A DNA stretch of 64,000 bases from Rhizoctonia solani. Its lineage: Eukaryota > Basidiomycota > Agaricomycetes > Cantharellales > Ceratobasidiaceae. The stretch lies in assembly GCF_016906535.1 (NCBI RefSeq), contig NC_057382.1, positions 1,426,001 to 1,490,000 of the forward strand, read 5' to 3'. Below are positions 61,006-64,000 of the stretch, one piece after another; within the stretch, counting starts at the first letter, position 1, and each line of letters starts with the position of its first letter. The notes below the pieces were generated by a model. It was not told where the DNA came from, did no database searches, and saw only the letters and a program-made list of their open reading frames with translations. Both the position numbers and the translations under genes were made by a program.

Positions 61006-62243
61006 ATGGCTCAGCACAAGGCATCTCTCCTTCTTGAGAAGCACGGTAAACTTGAAGTAAAGACTCGCCCCACTCCTATTCTGCAAAAGAACCAAGCTCT
61101 TGTCAAGGTCACTGCTGCTGCGAGTAAGCCCTTACTCTGATGCACATATATATTTCTCTGACTGAACGAACACTTTCTTAGTCAATCCTGCCGACTGGAA
61201 GGTTAGCACATGTTTGTTCTGCTCAATCCATCCGTGTTTAATCATTGGTTATGCAGATCGTTGACTATGGCGCCCTTATAGAAGACTTCCCCGCTGTTCT
61301 GGGGATCGATGGAGCTGGAGTCGTTGAAGTAATTGGTCCGGAGGTGACTGACTTCAAGGTTGGAGATAGAGTGTGAGTCTCATATTTTACGACTCTCAAC
61401 CTGTTATCTGATGTCAATATGTAGTTTTTTCGAAGGGATTTACCGTAGCAGCAATGAAACAACGTTTCAAGAGAAAACCATTGTTGAGACTGATCTCATT
61501 TCTAAGATCCCAGATAACATCACCGACGACCAGGCATCGACCATCCCAGTTGGTACTATTGCTGAGTTTTTTGGCCTCTTCCAGAAGACTGGCGTTGATG
61601 TGCCAGTGAATGGTCCCACTGCCAACGGGAAGGGTGTTCTGGTTCTAGGAGGAAGTTCATCTGTTGGTCAATTTGGTGGGTGATCTTGCGGAACATCTAC
61701 TTCGCACTACTTACCGGCATGGGCTTGATCAAGCTATTCAACTTGCTCGCATCGCTGGCTTCTCGCCTATTGTTACGACTGCGTCGGCCCAACACAATGA
61801 CTTCCTCAAGTCGCTTGGAGCGACCCATGTGTTTGGTCGCGACGTGGATGCAAAGACTATCCAATCTTCTTTTTCTATGCCCGTCGCTCTCGTTCTAGAC
61901 GCGATCTCCACAGATTCGACCAATCATTTGCATTAGATATCTTGACTACTCCCTCTCTTGCACCAGGCGCACACCTTTCGATCGTACTCCCGCTCGCTGA
62001 CTCAGTCAAGGAGAAGAACCGTGGAGACAAGGTCACTGTACACGCCGTGTATGGTGTCCCTCATCATTTCAGGGACCTAAGCGTCCAATTCTGGCAAACC
62101 GTTGGTCAGTGGATCAAAGATGAGAAGCTTGTGCCTAACCGGGTACAAGTCGTAAAGGGAGGTCTGGCTGCGCTACCGGAAGCTTGGATCTTTCGCGCAA
62201 GGGTGTGAGCGGTGTGAAGATCATAATCCACCCTCAAGAGTAA
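61006..62243 (+). pseudogene. MDR-family oxidoreductase, copy 2 (frame breaks)
   Basis: Tandem copy of the preceding gene, 2,729 bp downstream (start to start). It has the same exon plan from [20 protein letters not shown] to IHPQE (stop at 62241). It is in frame through the T run where copy 1 breaks, but has its own breaks: one base changed near 61925 (after AISTDST) and one base lost near 62183 (copy 1 reads gaagctatagatc, copy 2 gaagcttggatc), which gives an early stop after PEAWIFRARV. Exons 1-4 differ from copy 1 by substitutions such as FFEGIYRSSNETT versus [13 protein letters not shown] and an altered middle helix. It may be a decaying duplicate, or a working gene with consensus errors. 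I favour a damaged duplicate but cannot decide. Confidence 0.65.
61576..61867 (+). repeat. 292 bp tract identical to 58846-59137
   Basis: Partner of the identical tract in copy 1. It covers the Rossmann-loop exon, the following intron and most of the next exon. Confidence 0.8.
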
Positions 62244-63129
62244 GCGCGAGAGGAAACTACTTGTACTTATAGAATGGTCTTCAATCCAAGCGAGTTTAAC
62301 TGTCCGATAGTATAGCAAGAGGTACATTAGGACGCTTTAGCTTAAGGCTGTCAGTTAATTAGAAAGATATGGCTCATCATTTGGGTTATTAGTAGCTGAG
62401 TGTTGGAGAGATTGTCAGCTCAACCAAGCGTACTATATTCCCATAGGTCGGGGTGGCGTGCGCGAATCAAGTGACATAGCTACGATTCTCTAGTGCTGTC
62501 TTCGGTATACCGCAGATGCTTGAGTTTTATCTATCACGATTCGACATCAGAGGCCTGAGTTGCTACCAAATTTTCTCAGATACTATAATGGTTTTGACTA
62601 GACTTCGAAACCGAAAGCTTTCCAATAATCAGGGCAACAATGTAGGTGCCATGGCGAATAACCAGATGCCCAAAACACTTGCGTTGAGCTTATCTGCTGC
62701 CAAGTAACCAGAACATTAAGCACCAATCCCATCGATCAACCTTGTTAACGTTCAAGCGGGCACTAATATAAGATATACTGGAGGACTAAATTAGTATTGA
62801 GTCCCAGGTCAAACAGACGACCAGTTGCTTGTAACATTAAGGTCCTGGAAGACTCGCACCAGTATGGTCAATTCAATACCACCCTCCCAGGGGAATGGTT
62901 TGAATGAAAGACAGACATCTTTCGCTCGATCAAATGCGCTACTATGAAAACAGGAGATCTTGTTATGGAATAGAGGATGAGTAGTACCTTGAATTCATGC
63001 ACCAACTCGGTAATTATCATGTACATGTAGAGTAAAAAGTGGTTAGAGTAAGGTCACATAGTTGATAATGTATTTTAAAAGGAATTATGAACCACTGGCA
63101 CAACGAAAGAAACCAAATACCACCTAATA
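62244..63129. other. intergenic, nothing recognised
   Basis: About 890 bp between convergent genes. A 63-codon open frame (62516-62707) lacks any motif. Confidence 0.4.
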
Positions 63130-64000
63130 TTACATACCAACGACACGCAAGCATGCCAGTCGAAGGTCATGCCATACCACTGGACCCAGACGTTTTGGTC
63201 GCGACCATATCTCGTTCAGTATTTTTATGATATCGTTCCCTGAAGTGGGCCGACGCGAACACTCGGGTTGATTCATCATACGTTGGTGGATCGCGTCTTG
63301 TTCTTCTACCGAGTGTGTGGCTACGCCTAACTGTGGTGGTTTGTGAGATAAAGACTTCATAAAAATACGAATGGGTATCGGACATACCATGATGATTGGA
63401 AGAATCAAAAACACATCGGGGTTCCTCCCCGGCTTTACTCCCCGGAAGAGTTCCATAAACCTCGCTTGTGCAAGCCTGACTCTAGAATCGATAGATTCTG
63501 CTCCACATAGACCCTGTCCTGTATGTTAGTTACGAATAGGCGAGGTAGCAACCACACCCACCATGTATAAGTAAATGTATGCGGCCTGGCGCCAACATTC
63601 CTGTACGACAAGCCTGCTCACTAGCAACGATGGCTCCTCTGATAGCCCCAGTACGGGTCGGAAGCCCGCAATCTCCAATTCCAGCTCTCGGATTGTTGCT
63701 GTATCAACGCAATCACCACAGTCTTCTCGTAGAGCATTCATTCGAGCCAGGGTTATTACCAATCTATCGGGGACGCCATAAAACCATTGCATCCCAAGGT
63801 AATCCTGAATGTGCATTTTGGATTCGGGTACATCTTGTGTGAATGCAACGTCGTATCGGAAGAACATGGGGCGATTCATGATGACGCTCATCAAAATGTC
63901 GAATGTGGCAAAGTATCGGAGCGATAGATTACTTTGAAGTAATAAGCTCGGCAGGTGCACAAACTCATCTTGGGGGCCCGGGCATGCACGACGAAAGATG
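63130..64000 (-). CDS. fungal-specific C6 regulator, C-terminal part (runs off the window)
   Basis: C-terminal part of a multi-exon regulator of the Rhizoctonia C6 type. The gene enters from the right edge. Recognisable pieces are LRYFATFDILMSVIMNRPMF, FRYDVAF, LGMQWFYGVPDRLVITLARM and LVSRLVVQECWRQAAYIYLY; after an intron come VKPGRNPDVFLILPIIMV, GNDIIKILNEIWSRP and WHDLRLACLRVVGM (stop 63130-63132). This is the regulatory middle/C-terminal domain of fungal Zn2Cys6 factors. The zinc cluster is expected to lie beyond 64000 and is not seen, so the DNA-binding assignment rests on family resemblance. Confidence 0.7.

Overview
The window is nuclear DNA from a filamentous basidiomycete, most likely an Agaricomycete close to Rhizoctonia/Ceratobasidiaceae (inference). 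Genes are close together and cut by many 50-70 bp GT-AG introns. Several families are typical of these fungi: DUF6533-type membrane proteins, C6 regulators of the Rhizoctonia type, short CaaX pheromone precursors, a trifunctional TRP gene and an ENA-type P-ATPase. Because of the introns, most genes appear only as strings of short open frames. I rebuilt the main ones by hand from splice signals and family motifs.

Layout. 0.4-3.2 kb amino acid/choline-type permease (-). 3.4-4.5 kb EFG1-like rRNA-processing factor (+). 5.5-7.2 kb DUF6533 seven-helix protein (-). 8.8-10.4 kb Zn2Cys6 regulator (+). 10.8-16.7 kb SWR1 chromatin-remodelling ATPase (-). 18.2-20.9 kb SulP sulfate permease with STAS domain (+). 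21.9-24.4 kb trifunctional tryptophan gene (+). 25.0-28.3 kb pseudokinase with an MLKL-like helical region (+), facing a caspase-like protease at 28.9-30.9 kb (-). 33.9-35.3 kb G-protein alpha subunit (-). 35.9-39.4 kb USO1/p115 tether (-). 39.6-41.2 kb 3-hydroxyacyl-CoA dehydrogenase (-). 41.8-43.5 kb single-pass cell-surface protein (-). 43.8-44.6 kb UPF0303/DUF336 protein (+). 44.8-48.8 kb ENA-type cation ATPase (-). 51.1 and 52.0 kb two 36-residue pheromone precursors ending CVIA (-). 54.0-54.6 kb orphan gene (+). 55.2-56.0 kb polyubiquitin (-). 56.6-57.8 kb D-2-hydroxyacid dehydrogenase (-). 58.3-59.5 and 61.0-62.2 kb tandem MDR oxidoreductase copies (+). From 63.1 kb to the edge, the C-terminal part of another C6 regulator (-).

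Most genes are unrelated housekeeping functions with no operon logic. Three clusters deserve attention. The first is a convergent pair made of an MLKL-like pseudokinase and a caspase-like protease with an intact His/Cys dyad, which could be a linked cell-death module. The second is a pair of tandem mating-pheromone genes too short for ordinary gene calling; no receptor was recognised in the window. The third is a tandem oxidoreductase duplication with a 292 bp stretch that is identical through an intron, which looks like gene conversion.

A caveat applies throughout. Several conserved genes (EFG1, SWR1, TRP, UPF0303, the MDR copies and the C6 regulator) change frame by one base at points that are often in short homopolymers. 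This looks more like consensus error than decay, and automated annotation will split these genes.
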